NCBI RefSeq assembly: GCF_009711715.1 | Contig: NZ_VENF01000019.1 | Span: 1-50,461, forward strand | DNA from: Methylophaga sp. | GTDB taxonomy: Bacteria > Pseudomonadota > Gammaproteobacteria > Nitrosococcales > Methylophagaceae | Direction: 5' to 3' | Length of the DNA stretch: 50,461 nucleotides | Shown: positions 1 through 7,710 of the stretch, in pieces | Layout of the letters: each line of letters begins with the position of its first letter | Numbering within the stretch: position 1 is the first letter of the stretch | Notes under the pieces: model-generated | The model's input: the letters and a program-made list of their open reading frames with translations, nothing else | What the model was told of the DNA's origin: nothing | The model's database searches: none | Program-made: the position numbers and the translations under genes

Positions 1-122
1 CAGCCAAGGCTGATTTATTTGACTATATTGAGCGATTCCATAATCCTCGCATGAGAAGACGAGTCGCGAGAAGCGACATGAAGTTTTCAACCGTTTTCAA
101 ACCGTCCGTGGAATCGGGGTAG
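1..122 (+). mobile_element. 3' end of an insertion-sequence transposase (IS3-family OrfB-like), partial
   Basis: An open frame enters from the left edge (first full codon at 3) and ends with TAG at 120-122, giving 39 residues. It reads FDYIERFHNPRMRRRVARSD and ends KPSVESG. The YIERFHNPRMRRR block matches, from memory, the C-terminus of IS3-family DDE transposases (the tyrosine-rich segment after the catalytic Glu). The catalytic core lies outside the window. The element therefore extends leftwards and its right end should fall a short way after 122; I cannot fix the terminal inverted repeat or target duplication. The stop region of the minus-strand cap2 gene overlaps this frame (97-122), so the IS forms the 3' border of the CBASS genes. 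The family assignment is moderately sure; that it is a transposase tail is more so. Confidence 0.65.
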
Positions 123-1872
123 AACCCCAATTATCGTTTTGTGACAGAATTTTTGGCTTTCTAGCTCTACTTCCATCAAAGAAATGTTCTTTATATGTCC
201 ACTCATAGTGGTGCTCAAGTGTGTACAGAGCGGCTTCTTGCATCAGGCCTGCCGTGACAACACTGACCGCAGCATCATACGGTGTGAAGGTTGAGCCACA
301 GGATATTCGTTGTTCATTGTGACGGTTTAAATTTTCAAATCTGAGATCAGTACCATTTTTATAAAAACCTCTCTCGGATATTAAGCATCCAAAGCATGAC
401 TGGCCATTATCAATGAATACTTTTGATGCACGCCCAAACCCATCATTGAAACCATGGATGATTACTGGCCTCGCACCACTATCGATTTCACGAACAACAC
501 AGGCAAGTCGCTTAGACACAGTTGGTCTTCCAGTTGCATCGATAATGATGTCATATTTCCTCAGGTTAATTTTAGTTATAGGAAAATAACTGTCAAAGGC
601 CTCTATGGTGGTCGTGAAGTGAATGGACTGATGCAGCATTCTAGTAGTGGCTTCGGCCTTGTTTGTTTGAAAAGCTTCAGAGGTTAATGAGTGACGGCCA
701 TAATTTTCCGGTTCGAAAATACCAGGGTCGTATAAATGTAAATAACCATCACCACAACCTGCACCTGAGCGAAGTAAAAGCGGTGCTAGGTATCCACCTA
801 TTGTTCCACATCCAATTAAAGCGATTTTCTTAGTACGTAAATCGCCAACTTCGGGGCGAGGGCGATTGCGTGCGAGCAACGACTCTTTATCTAGTTTTTC
901 AACCCTTAACCGGATGAACTGTTCAACTACTAGAGGATTTTTCAGAACTGACAATAGATTTGCTTCTCTGAGCTTCCTGGGGTTTTTCTTGGTTTTTCGA
1001 TGTTTGCCACTGTAACTTTTGAGAGCTGCTTTGTTGCTATTGATTGCAACGTAAAGCGCTATCAGTCCATATCCTAAGACGTCAAAGAGTAAAAAATGTC
1101 TTTTCTTGGTGTGGGCTGCGAAATACTGTAAAAGATTCGATAAAGTGTGTGAATCCACCTCATTTAACCAAGCTAAGAATGCCTTGAAGTTTTCTGGAGG
1201 CCAAGATAAACCTGACAGTTTTTTAGGATTAACCCTAAAGCAACTGGAAGAGCATGTATATTTCTTTGTCTCATTAAATTTATTGAGATGCAGCCATTTT
1301 TGATATTCGGCAACATCATTCTGATCAAATAAGACCCAGCGGGATTTTTTCTCTTGGTTAACTATACATAAATCTAGAGTTTTTGCCTGTAATGGTTGCG
1401 TTTGAGAAAGAAGATAAACAGTCCTGTCAGCAAGCCAGTAAGCTGAAAACTCTCCCTCAAGTCCTTGATCTGTACTTTCACTGTTACTGTTGGCAACAAT
1501 TTGCAGTGTTTCCTTTATTTGGGTGTCTACACAGTAGTAAGTGCTGTATAAATCATTAGGATCCCAATCAGCCTCCATTTGTTCGACATAACAAAGGAAC
1601 CAACCAAAGTTTATATGTGGTAGAAGTCGCCCCTTATAGTGGTCTGGAATACTCAATAGACAGGCTGTTGGCAGCAGAAGGTGAGGATCTTTGGAAATAT
1701 CTAATAGAACACAGAATTTCCCACCTGATGTAACAAATTCTTTTTGGTAGAAACCAGTGGAGTGACTATATTTTAATATGGGAGAATCTTTGGGAAGTTT
1801 GTTCGAACTGATGTAGCAGTAACCCAACCCCAATAAAATTTGGTGCAGTTCACTCAAGATACTGTTAACCAC
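97..1872 (-). CDS. cap2: Cap2-type E2/E1 fusion conjugase of a type II CBASS system
   Basis: Predicted 591 aa. Cap2 enzymes conjugate the C-terminal glycine of the partner CD-NTase to cellular targets in a ubiquitin-like reaction, priming the nucleotidyltransferase during phage defence. The N-terminal third looks like the bacterial E2 domain, with LLPHINFGWFLC (His86, Cys94 as candidate catalytic Cys). The C-terminal half is a ThiF/E1 adenylation domain: IALIGCGTIGG nucleotide-binding loop at about 350-360, LYDPGIFEPENYGRHSL after it, a CFGC pair at 493-496 and Cys525 in RISCGS as the likely E1 cysteine. The start is GTG at 1872, overlapping the end of dncV by 8 nt, which implies translational coupling. 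The last roughly 8-20 codons run antisense through the IS transposase tail, so the C-terminus may be chimeric or slightly truncated. Base composition is AT-richer than the housekeeping genes. Family call is strong; activity is unknown. Confidence 0.88.
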   Translation of the reverse strand: MVNSILSELHQILLGLGYCYISSNKLPKDSPILKYSHSTGFYQKEFVTSGGKFCVLLDISKDPHLLLPTACLLSIPDHYKGRLLPHINFGWFLCYVEQMEADWDPNDLYSTYYCVDTQIKETLQIVANSNSESTDQGLEGEFSAYWLADRTVYLLSQTQPLQAKTLDLCIVNQEKKSRWVLFDQNDVAEYQKWLHLNKFNETKKYTCSSSCFRVNPKKLSGLSWPPENFKAFLAWLNEVDSHTLSNLLQYFAAHTKKRHFLLFDVLGYGLIALYVAINSNKAALKSYSGKHRKTKKNPRKLREANLLSVLKNPLVVEQFIRLRVEKLDKESLLARNRPRPEVGDLRTKKIALIGCGTIGGYLAPLLLRSGAGCGDGYLHLYDPGIFEPENYGRHSLTSEAFQTNKAEATTRMLHQSIHFTTTIEAFDSYFPITKINLRKYDIIIDATGRPTVSKRLACVVREIDSGARPVIIHGFNDGFGRASKVFIDNGQSCFGCLISERGFYKNGTDLRFENLNRHNEQRISCGSTFTPYDAAVSVVTAGLMQEAALYTLEHHYEWTYKEHFFDGSRARKPKILSQNDNWGSTPIPRTV

Positions 1873-3163
1873 TAGACATTGTAGGGCTTATACGTTTTGG
1901 CTTTGCTGTTAGTGTGGGCTCATTCGTGAATGCGGGAGTTGCTTGTTTAGCAATGATCAATTCAGAATTAGTAACCCAGGCACCGAACATCTGACTCATC
2001 ATATCTAGTGCTTCAGACTTTGTTAATGCTTTATAAGCACTGTTGATAGTAACTTTTAGAAGATCAAGTTTACCCATCACATCAATCTCATCAACACCAT
2101 GTTGATGGGAAGGTGGGAATAAAAAACTATCACTGGTGGGATCTGGACTTTTTATGCCCGAGGTAAATTCAACGGGTAATTTCTCAACTAAAAGTCGCAT
2201 AGCTGAGTCCATGTCACTCTTATCATGCGGATACGAGTCTAAAACATTCACAGTGGCGGTCATCAAGGCTATTGAGGAGGGCCCCCCATCGGACCACTGT
2301 ACATCACGCCATGATTTCATAAAACGACATAAGCTGCGTAAATGTTTGCCAATGCGTATGCAGCTCTCATTGAACCAGTCTTCAACAATTTTCGGATCGC
2401 TTTTTATCCATTTCTCTTCGCCTTCACGTACGGCAAGATTCACAGAGTTTGAATCAAGTTGATACTGAGATTCACGACCTGTTAGCAGCTCATTGATATT
2501 AATATAAGAGTCTGAAAAAGACAGTTGAGCCTTTAACGCTGCTTCTTTTTGTTTGAATTGGTCTGCTGGAACGGCATACATTGGTACATCAATATGAGTA
2601 TTATGCTGCGGAATTTGTAACCGAGCGCAAGTACGTTTGGGGGTGAATTTCCAGTTATTATTTTCAGCAACCAATGAGAGCAGCGCTGAGTCGACGAGTA
2701 AAATGAGTAAACGATGTCCAATTACTGGTCGTTCATCAAATAGCTCCATTGGTAAATAGGTGCCATCGTCAATATCCATTTCCTGTGGGGGAGTAACATA
2801 AGGCTTGTTTAAAGTGTCATACTGAAAACTACCTTGTGTTCTGAATCGAGGGTTTAGGGAGATAAAAGACTTCCTAGCCTTCTCGTCCATGGTACTCAAC
2901 AATCGAGTAATCTCTGTCTGAGTCTCAGGTGTTAGGTATCTAAGTAAGCTTTTTGATACTTCAATCTTGACGCTTTCGAAGGTGAAATTATTACGCTCGC
3001 ACATGCGAGCAATAGTTTTTGCCTCATCAAATACATCTTTTATCCTAGACCTTACCAGTGAACGTAGCCTCTTGAGACTTGTGGTATGAGCCTCGTCGAG
3101 GCGTAATTTTCCTATCAGTCCATCTGAGCGGTTAGCGTAATACTGGTGGAAGTTCCAGACCAT
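1865..3163 (-). CDS. dncV: DncV-like CD-NTase, CBASS cyclic dinucleotide synthase
   Basis: 432 aa, close to the 436 aa of Vibrio cholerae DncV, which makes 3'3'-cGAMP and related dinucleotides after phage sensing. Similarity, judged from memory, runs end to end: an opening WNFHQYY, the helix-N GS motif in FRTQGSFQYDTL (Gly111-Ser112), the metal-binding pair in EMDIDDGTY (Asp130, Asp132) and the third acidic residue in THIDVPMY (Asp192). The protein ends ...ISPTMSSG; a C-terminal glycine is what Cap2 conjugates in this family. A Shine-Dalgarno GGGAG sits just before ATG 3163. The gene is first of a two-gene operon with cap2, and only 98 bp separate it from nrdB, so there is no room for the capV effector that precedes dncV in V. 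cholerae. All catalytic residues are present, so the enzyme should be active. It looks horizontally acquired from its AT-rich composition and IS border. Confidence 0.93.
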   Translation of the reverse strand: MVWNFHQYYANRSDGLIGKLRLDEAHTTSLKRLRSLVRSRIKDVFDEAKTIARMCERNNFTFESVKIEVSKSLLRYLTPETQTEITRLLSTMDEKARKSFISLNPRFRTQGSFQYDTLNKPYVTPPQEMDIDDGTYLPMELFDERPVIGHRLLILLVDSALLSLVAENNNWKFTPKRTCARLQIPQHNTHIDVPMYAVPADQFKQKEAALKAQLSFSDSYININELLTGRESQYQLDSNSVNLAVREGEEKWIKSDPKIVEDWFNESCIRIGKHLRSLCRFMKSWRDVQWSDGGPSSIALMTATVNVLDSYPHDKSDMDSAMRLLVEKLPVEFTSGIKSPDPTSDSFLFPPSHQHGVDEIDVMGKLDLLKVTINSAYKALTKSEALDMMSQMFGAWVTNSELIIAKQATPAFTNEPTLTAKPKRISPTMSSG

Positions 3164-3187
3164 TGTTCTTCTCCCTTGAACGTCTAT

Positions 3188-3234
3188 ATTTTTTGGGTGG
3201 AAAGTTGCAGCTTATGGTCGCAAGTCTGCAACTT
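3188..3234 (-). promoter_or_regulatory. Candidate dncV promoter with a 9-bp inverted repeat (possible operator)
   Basis: Arms AAGTTGCAG (3202-3210) and CTGCAACTT (3226-3234) are perfectly complementary with a 15-nt spacer. Read on the minus strand, the arm nearer dncV covers CTGCAA, which lies 16 nt before TATAGA (a weak -35/-10 pair). A dimeric regulator could bind here. CATAAGYTGCA also occurs twice as a direct repeat about 21 bp apart. It could alternatively be a stem-loop after nrdB, but no T-tract follows. The promoter elements are poor matches, so confidence is low. Confidence 0.35.
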
Positions 3235-3261
3235 ATGCCCGTTTCTACATCAATCAAATCA

Positions 3262-4428
3262 TCAGTCCCATTTGAGACCAGCACCAGTCTGATATTCAGT
3301 GACTTTAGTCTCAAAGAAGTTTTTCTCCTTCCGCATATTGGCCTGTTCATCGAGCCAGGGCAGGGTGGCTTCGGCACCGGGGAACGGTTCTTCAAAGCCA
3401 AGCTGTTTGGCACGACGGTTGGCGGTGTAGCGGAACTGGCCGTGGTGCATTTCTTTTGAGTAACCCAGGATCGGGTCTCGCAGAATGTAACCGGCGTAGG
3501 TTTCTTCGGCCGCGTCGGCCTCTTCAAACATGGTCTGGATTTTCTTCGGATCCAGTTTGACGTTTTCTTCTTTAATGATCTGCTTGACCACACGGATACC
3601 GAACGAGGCGTGCATGACTTCGTCACGCATGATGTATTGCAGCTGTTCGGCGGTGCCTTTCATCAGGCCGCGGCGTTGCAGGGCAAAGATCGGTGAGAAA
3701 CCGTTATAGAACCAGGCGCCTTCGAAGATGCCGCCGAAAAAGGCATAGGACATTACGAAGTTTTCCAGTTCGTCCGGGTCACGCAGGTCGATATCGCTGC
3801 GCAGCACGGTATTCAGACGGTCATTGGCCAGTTTGATCTTCTGGTAAATCTCCGGCACTACGCGGTAACGGTTGTAGATTTCCGACTGGTCCAGACCGAT
3901 GGTTTCGATACAGTGCTGGTAGGTCCAGGTGTGCAGAGCTTCTTCATAAACCTGACGTGCCTGATAGATTTGCAGTTCGGGCGCCGCCATTTTTTCCATC
4001 ACTGCCAGACCGATATTACGCATGGCGAGAATATCGGAGGTGGTCAGGTAGGAGAGCACGTTTTCATAGACGTGGCGTTCTTCCATCGTCAGCTTGTGAC
4101 GATAGTCGTGAACGTCCTGCGCCATGTTGATATCCAGCGGCGTCCAGTGGTTTTTGTTGGCATTGAGAAAGTAGTTCCAGGCCCATGGATACTTGAACGG
4201 TGCCAGCTGGTTAATGTCGGTTTCGCCGTTAATGACGCGCTTGTCATCGACATTGACCGGCTTGGCATTGTTCATGGGCATCGCTTTGACCTCAGCCGAA
4301 GCGGGTGCTTCGGTGAGATCATTGGCTGCAGGGGCTGCAGCTTCGGCCTGTTGTGCTTTCTCTTCTTCTTTTTTCGCCTCAGCGGTACCGGCTATCGGTG
4401 CTGAGAATGGATCATCCCAATTCAACAT
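3262..4428 (-). CDS. nrdB: Ribonucleoside-diphosphate reductase class Ia, beta subunit
   Basis: 388 aa from the chosen start (MLNWDD). NrdB holds the diiron-tyrosyl radical that NrdA uses to reduce ribonucleotides to deoxyribonucleotides. Metal ligands and radical site are visible: Asp132 in TTSDIL, Glu163 and His166 in EEALHTWTY with the radical Tyr170 four residues after the His, a later FEGAWFY glutamate, and RDEVMHASFG carrying the last Glu/His pair. An Ala/Glu-rich low-complexity stretch (about residues 14-50) precedes the fold, longer than in E. coli. The start ATG overlaps the nrdA stop (TAATG), so the two subunits are translationally coupled; a longer reading exists up to 4467 but lies inside nrdA. 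No clear terminator follows; the CBASS genes start 98 bp downstream on the same strand. Confidence 0.97.
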   Translation of the reverse strand: MLNWDDPFSAPIAGTAEAKKEEEKAQQAEAAAPAANDLTEAPASAEVKAMPMNNAKPVNVDDKRVINGETDINQLAPFKYPWAWNYFLNANKNHWTPLDINMAQDVHDYRHKLTMEERHVYENVLSYLTTSDILAMRNIGLAVMEKMAAPELQIYQARQVYEEALHTWTYQHCIETIGLDQSEIYNRYRVVPEIYQKIKLANDRLNTVLRSDIDLRDPDELENFVMSYAFFGGIFEGAWFYNGFSPIFALQRRGLMKGTAEQLQYIMRDEVMHASFGIRVVKQIIKEENVKLDPKKIQTMFEEADAAEETYAGYILRDPILGYSKEMHHGQFRYTANRRAKQLGFEEPFPGAEATLPWLDEQANMRKEKNFFETKVTEYQTGAGLKWD

Positions 4429-7361
4429 TACTGACATGCCTCGCAATCTGGTTCCAAAATTGAGCACGCTTTCGGTGCTTCCATACCTTCGCCCAAGAAG
4501 TCTTCACTGTCGGCTTGGGCTGTGGCCGTAGCCAGGGTCGAAGTGCTTGTTGCAGCACTGGCAACCGGGGCCGCTGCCGGGCCAGAGGCAACCGGTTTAG
4601 GACCGCTTGGCTTTTCGGCTGATGGCGGTGGTGTCGGTGCAGAGCTGGTTTTCTCGGCACCGGTCGCACCCATCGAGCGCAGGTAGTAAGTGGTTTTGAG
4701 ACCACGTACCCAGGCCAGTTTGTACAGGTTATCCATCTTCTTACCTGATGGTTCTGCCATGTACAGGTTGAGGCTTTGTGCCTGATCAATCCATTTCTGA
4801 CGACGGGAAGCGGCTTCAATCAGCCAGCGTGCATCCATTTCGAATGCGGTGGTGTAAAGCGCTTTCAGTTCGTCCGGAATACGGTCGATGTCCTGCAGGC
4901 TGCCGTCGAAGTATTTCAGGTCGTTGATCATCACATCATCCCACAGGCCGCGTGCTTTCAGGTCTTCAACCATGTAGGGGTTGATGACGGTGAATTCACC
5001 GGACAGGTTCGATTTGACGAAGATGTTCTGATAGGTCGGTTCGATTGACTGGCTGACACCACAGATATTGGAGATGGTGGCCGTCGGTGCAATCGCCATG
5101 GTGTTGGAGTTACGCATGCCCTGACGTTTGATCTTGTCACGCAGCATATCCCAGTCCATGGTTTTGCTTTCGTCCTGTTGCAGGTATTCGCCGCGTGACT
5201 CTTTCAGCAGCTTGATTGAGTCGATAGGCAGAATGCCTTTGCTCCACAGGCTGCCTTCATATGACTGGTACTTGCCGCGTTCGGCTGCCAGATCAGAAGA
5301 GGCTTCAATCGCGTAGTAGCTGACCGCTTCCATGGATTCATCAGCGAACTTGACCGCTTCTTCAGAGGCATAAGGCATACGCAGTTTGTACAGCGCATCC
5401 TGGAAGCCCATGATGCCCAGACCGACCGGACGGTGCAGCAGGTTGGAATGACGCGCCTGCGGCACGCTGTAGTAGTTGTATTCGATAACGTTGTCGAGCA
5501 TACGCATCGCGGTACGGATGGTTTTTTGCAGCTTCTCTTTGTCTAGCTGACCGTTTTCGTCGATGTGCTTGACCATGTTGACCGAGCCCAGGTTACAGAC
5601 CGCGATTTCCTTGTCTGAGGTGTTCAGGGTGATTTCGGTACACAGGTTGGAGCTGTGAACGACGCCGACATGTTGCTGCGGGCTGCGGATGTTGCATGGA
5701 TCTTTGAAGGTAACCCAGGGATGACCGGTTTCAAACAGCATGCCCAGCATTTTGCGCCACAGGTCGACGGCAGGCATTTGCTTGAAGTTACGGATTTCGC
5801 CGCGGGCGGCTTTTTCTTCGTATTCGGTGTAGGCCTTTTCAAATGCCAGACCAGTCAGATCGTGCAGATCATCGACTTCTTCCGGTGAGAACAGGGTCCA
5901 TTGACCTTCTTCAGCTACACGCTTCATGAACAGGTCAGGGATCCAGTTGGCGGTGTTCATGTCGTGGGTACGACGACGATCGTCACCGGTGTTTTTACGC
6001 AGATCCAGGAACTCTTCAACGTCAATGTGCCAGGTTTCGAGGTAGGCACAGACGGCGCCTTTACGTTTACCACCCTGATTAACAGCCACCGCCGTGTCGT
6101 TGGCGACTTTCAGGAATGGCACGACACCTTGTGATTTACCGTTGGTGCCTTTGATATGGGCGCCCAGACCACGGACACGGGTCCAGTCGTTACCCAGACC
6201 ACCGGCAAACTTGGAGAGCAGCGCATTGTCGCGAATCGCGCTGTAAATGCCGCTCAGATCATCCGGTACGGTGGTCAGGTAGCAGGAAGACAGCTGCGGA
6301 CGCAGGGTGCCTGAGTTGAACAGGGTCGGGGTGGAGCTCATGAAATCGAAGCTCGACAGCAGGTTGTAGAACTCAATCGCACGTTCTTCACGGTTGATTT
6401 CGTTAATCGCCAGACCCATGGCAACACGCATGTAGAACGCCTGTGGCAGTTCGAAGCGGGTACCGTCATGGTGAATGAAGTAACGGTCATACAATGTTTG
6501 CAGGCCTAGGTAGGTAAATTCGAAGTCGAGTTCCGGCTTCAGCGCTTTACCCAGACGTTCCAGATCGAACAGACCCAGTTCAGAGTCGACCAGTTCGTGT
6601 TCGATGGCAGCATGAATGTAGGTTTTGAAATAGTCCGGGTAAATGTCGGCCATTTCACTTTGCTTGGCTTGTCGGTGAGTTTTGTAGACAAAGCTCAGGG
6701 CTTCACGGCGGATACCGTCCATCAGCAGGCGAGCGGCCAGCGTGCTGTAGGCGGGATCTTTTTCGATGAAGGTACGGGCACCCATTACCAGGGCTTTTTC
6801 AACGTCGGAGTGTTTCACGCCGTCGAACAGGTTACGTTGGGTGTCACGCAGAATACGTTCACGATCGACTTCGGCAAGGCCCTGACAGGCTTCGGTGATC
6901 AGATCGTGCAGGCGGTCAATATCGAGCGGTTGGCGAGTGCCGTCAGCGGCGGTGACATGCAGGGTCGTTTCGTTCGCTGGTGATGGATGTTTTTTCTCTT
7001 CTTCGGCGCGTTTTTCAGCTTGTTTCTCACGATAGAGCACGTAAGAACGGGCAACCTTGTACTCTCCGGCACGCATCAGTTGCAGTTCGACCTGATCCTG
7101 GATGTCTTCGATGTGGACCGTGCCACCTTCGTCAAGACGACGCAGCAGGTTCTCGGTGATTTGTCTGGTCAGATCTTTAACCGTGTCATGAATGCGGCGA
7201 CTGTCTTTGGCCGATTCGCCTTCAACGGCCAGGAAGGCCTTGGTCATCGCTACAGCGATTTTGCTGCTGTCAAAATCGGTGACTTTACCGTTACGACGGA
7301 TAACGCTGTAGCCGCTTTCGGCCGTGGCGTTGTTAATGGATTGTGCTGGTTCGCTCGCCAT
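4428..7361 (-). CDS. nrdA: Ribonucleoside-diphosphate reductase class Ia, alpha subunit
   Basis: 977 aa from ATG 7361, preceded by AGGGA about 8 nt upstream; the frame extends to 7487 but the extra residues are non-homologous and cross the regulatory sites. Two ATP-cone domains (about 15-110 and 130-225) give allosteric dATP control, as in Pseudomonas NrdA. Catalytic residues are visible: Cys360 in QLSSCYL and Cys589 in AVCNLGS (the redox pair), and NLCTE with Asn572, thiyl-radical Cys574 and Glu576. The C-terminal tail ends CEACQ with mobile redox cysteines (973, 976) that relay electrons from thioredoxin or glutaredoxin. A Pro/Ala/Ser-rich linker of about 60 residues precedes the tail and is unusually long. 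First gene of the nrdAB operon. Confidence 0.97.
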   Translation of the reverse strand: MASEPAQSINNATAESGYSVIRRNGKVTDFDSSKIAVAMTKAFLAVEGESAKDSRRIHDTVKDLTRQITENLLRRLDEGGTVHIEDIQDQVELQLMRAGEYKVARSYVLYREKQAEKRAEEEKKHPSPANETTLHVTAADGTRQPLDIDRLHDLITEACQGLAEVDRERILRDTQRNLFDGVKHSDVEKALVMGARTFIEKDPAYSTLAARLLMDGIRREALSFVYKTHRQAKQSEMADIYPDYFKTYIHAAIEHELVDSELGLFDLERLGKALKPELDFEFTYLGLQTLYDRYFIHHDGTRFELPQAFYMRVAMGLAINEINREERAIEFYNLLSSFDFMSSTPTLFNSGTLRPQLSSCYLTTVPDDLSGIYSAIRDNALLSKFAGGLGNDWTRVRGLGAHIKGTNGKSQGVVPFLKVANDTAVAVNQGGKRKGAVCAYLETWHIDVEEFLDLRKNTGDDRRRTHDMNTANWIPDLFMKRVAEEGQWTLFSPEEVDDLHDLTGLAFEKAYTEYEEKAARGEIRNFKQMPAVDLWRKMLGMLFETGHPWVTFKDPCNIRSPQQHVGVVHSSNLCTEITLNTSDKEIAVCNLGSVNMVKHIDENGQLDKEKLQKTIRTAMRMLDNVIEYNYYSVPQARHSNLLHRPVGLGIMGFQDALYKLRMPYASEEAVKFADESMEAVSYYAIEASSDLAAERGKYQSYEGSLWSKGILPIDSIKLLKESRGEYLQQDESKTMDWDMLRDKIKRQGMRNSNTMAIAPTATISNICGVSQSIEPTYQNIFVKSNLSGEFTVINPYMVEDLKARGLWDDVMINDLKYFDGSLQDIDRIPDELKALYTTAFEMDARWLIEAASRRQKWIDQAQSLNLYMAEPSGKKMDNLYKLAWVRGLKTTYYLRSMGATGAEKTSSAPTPPPSAEKPSGPKPVASGPAAAPVASAATSTSTLATATAQADSEDFLGEGMEAPKACSILEPDCEACQ

Positions 7362-7405
7362 AATGAATTCCCTGCATAGTGGTGAAAAATCAAAAATCAT
7401 GAAAA

Positions 7406-7453
7406 CCACTATAGATTGTGGTTTTGAAATGATTGAACCACAAGATAGTGTGT
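7406..7453 (-). promoter_or_regulatory. Two NrdR boxes upstream of nrdA
   Basis: Box 1 at 7406-7421 (CCACTATAGATTGTGG) and box 2 at 7438-7453 (CCACAAGATAGTGTGT) each match about 13 of 16 positions of the NrdR consensus as I remember it (acaCwAtATaTwGtgt). Their starts are 32 bp apart, about three helical turns, which is the usual arrangement. Box 2 covers the predicted -10 element, so NrdR with bound dATP should repress nrdAB. No nrdR gene lies in the window. Confidence 0.8.
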
Positions 7454-7470
7454 TTTTGAAGCCTTGGCAA
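7442..7470 (-). promoter_or_regulatory. Sigma70-type promoter of nrdAB
   Basis: On the minus strand TTGCCA (7470-7465) is followed after exactly 17 nt by TATCTT (7447-7442). The -10 overlaps NrdR box 2. The transcript would carry a leader of about 75 nt before ATG 7361. Confidence 0.65.
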
Positions 7471-7502
7471 GGGGAAAAGTTGCACATAATTTGTGCACAT
7501 TT

Positions 7503-7511
7503 TGTGGATAA
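7503..7511 (-). promoter_or_regulatory. DnaA box upstream of the nrdAB promoter
   Basis: The minus strand reads TTATCCACA, a perfect match to the DnaA box TTATNCACA, about 35 bp upstream of the -35 element. A one-mismatch site (TTGTGCACA, plus strand 7491-7499) lies between it and the promoter. DnaA-ATP control of nrdAB is established in E. coli; regulation here is inferred from position. Confidence 0.6.
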
Positions 7512-7577
7512 CTTTAAGGCGATCCCGACGTAGCGTAGCAGGGCTGCCAGCTCACAGGATTTGAGCTGTTTTGGTGC

Positions 7578-7687
7578 CTGAAAAATAATTTTTTCAGTGA
7601 GGCAAAAAAAGCATTTTTTGCCTGCCCGAAGTCAGGGGCTGGCAATCATACTGTCGCCGATGGCAGAAAACAACCACCGGCGACTGT
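7578..7687. other. Three successive hairpins in the nrdA upstream gap
   Basis: The gap 7362-7710 holds, besides the nrdA control sites, three stem-loops. They are CTGAAAAA/TTTTTCAG (7578-7585 with 7590-7597), AGGCAAAAAA/TTTTTTGCCT (7600-7609 with 7614-7623, 4-nt loop, followed by T- or A-runs on both strands) and GTCGCCG/CGGCGAC (about 7652-7658 with 7678-7684). The middle one is a good bidirectional intrinsic terminator and probably ends transcription of the gene at 7711-8241 before it reaches nrdA. Confidence 0.6.
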
Positions 7688-7710
7688 TTAAATTTGAAGC
7701 TGCATGATAC

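Noticed and set aside
30..79. Short minus-strand frame after cap2 that might be the start of cap3
   Set aside because: The frame from ATG near 79 ends after about 17 codons and overlies the transposase coding region; it does not resemble a JAB peptidase.
97..1872. Reading the ThiF-like protein as a MoeB/ThiF cofactor enzyme
   Set aside because: The fused N-terminal E2-like domain and coupling with a DncV-type gene fit CBASS Cap2, not thiamine or molybdopterin synthesis.
3132..3626. 164-aa minus-strand frame within the nrdB end and dncV leader
   Set aside because: It is a Ser/Arg/Pro/Lys-rich out-of-frame reading of nrdB, with no SD or family resemblance.
7481..7511. nrdA upstream region as a replication origin (DnaA boxes)
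   Set aside because: Only one perfect and one near-match DnaA box, no AT-rich unwinding array and no dnaA/gidA neighbours; gene regulation is the simpler reading.
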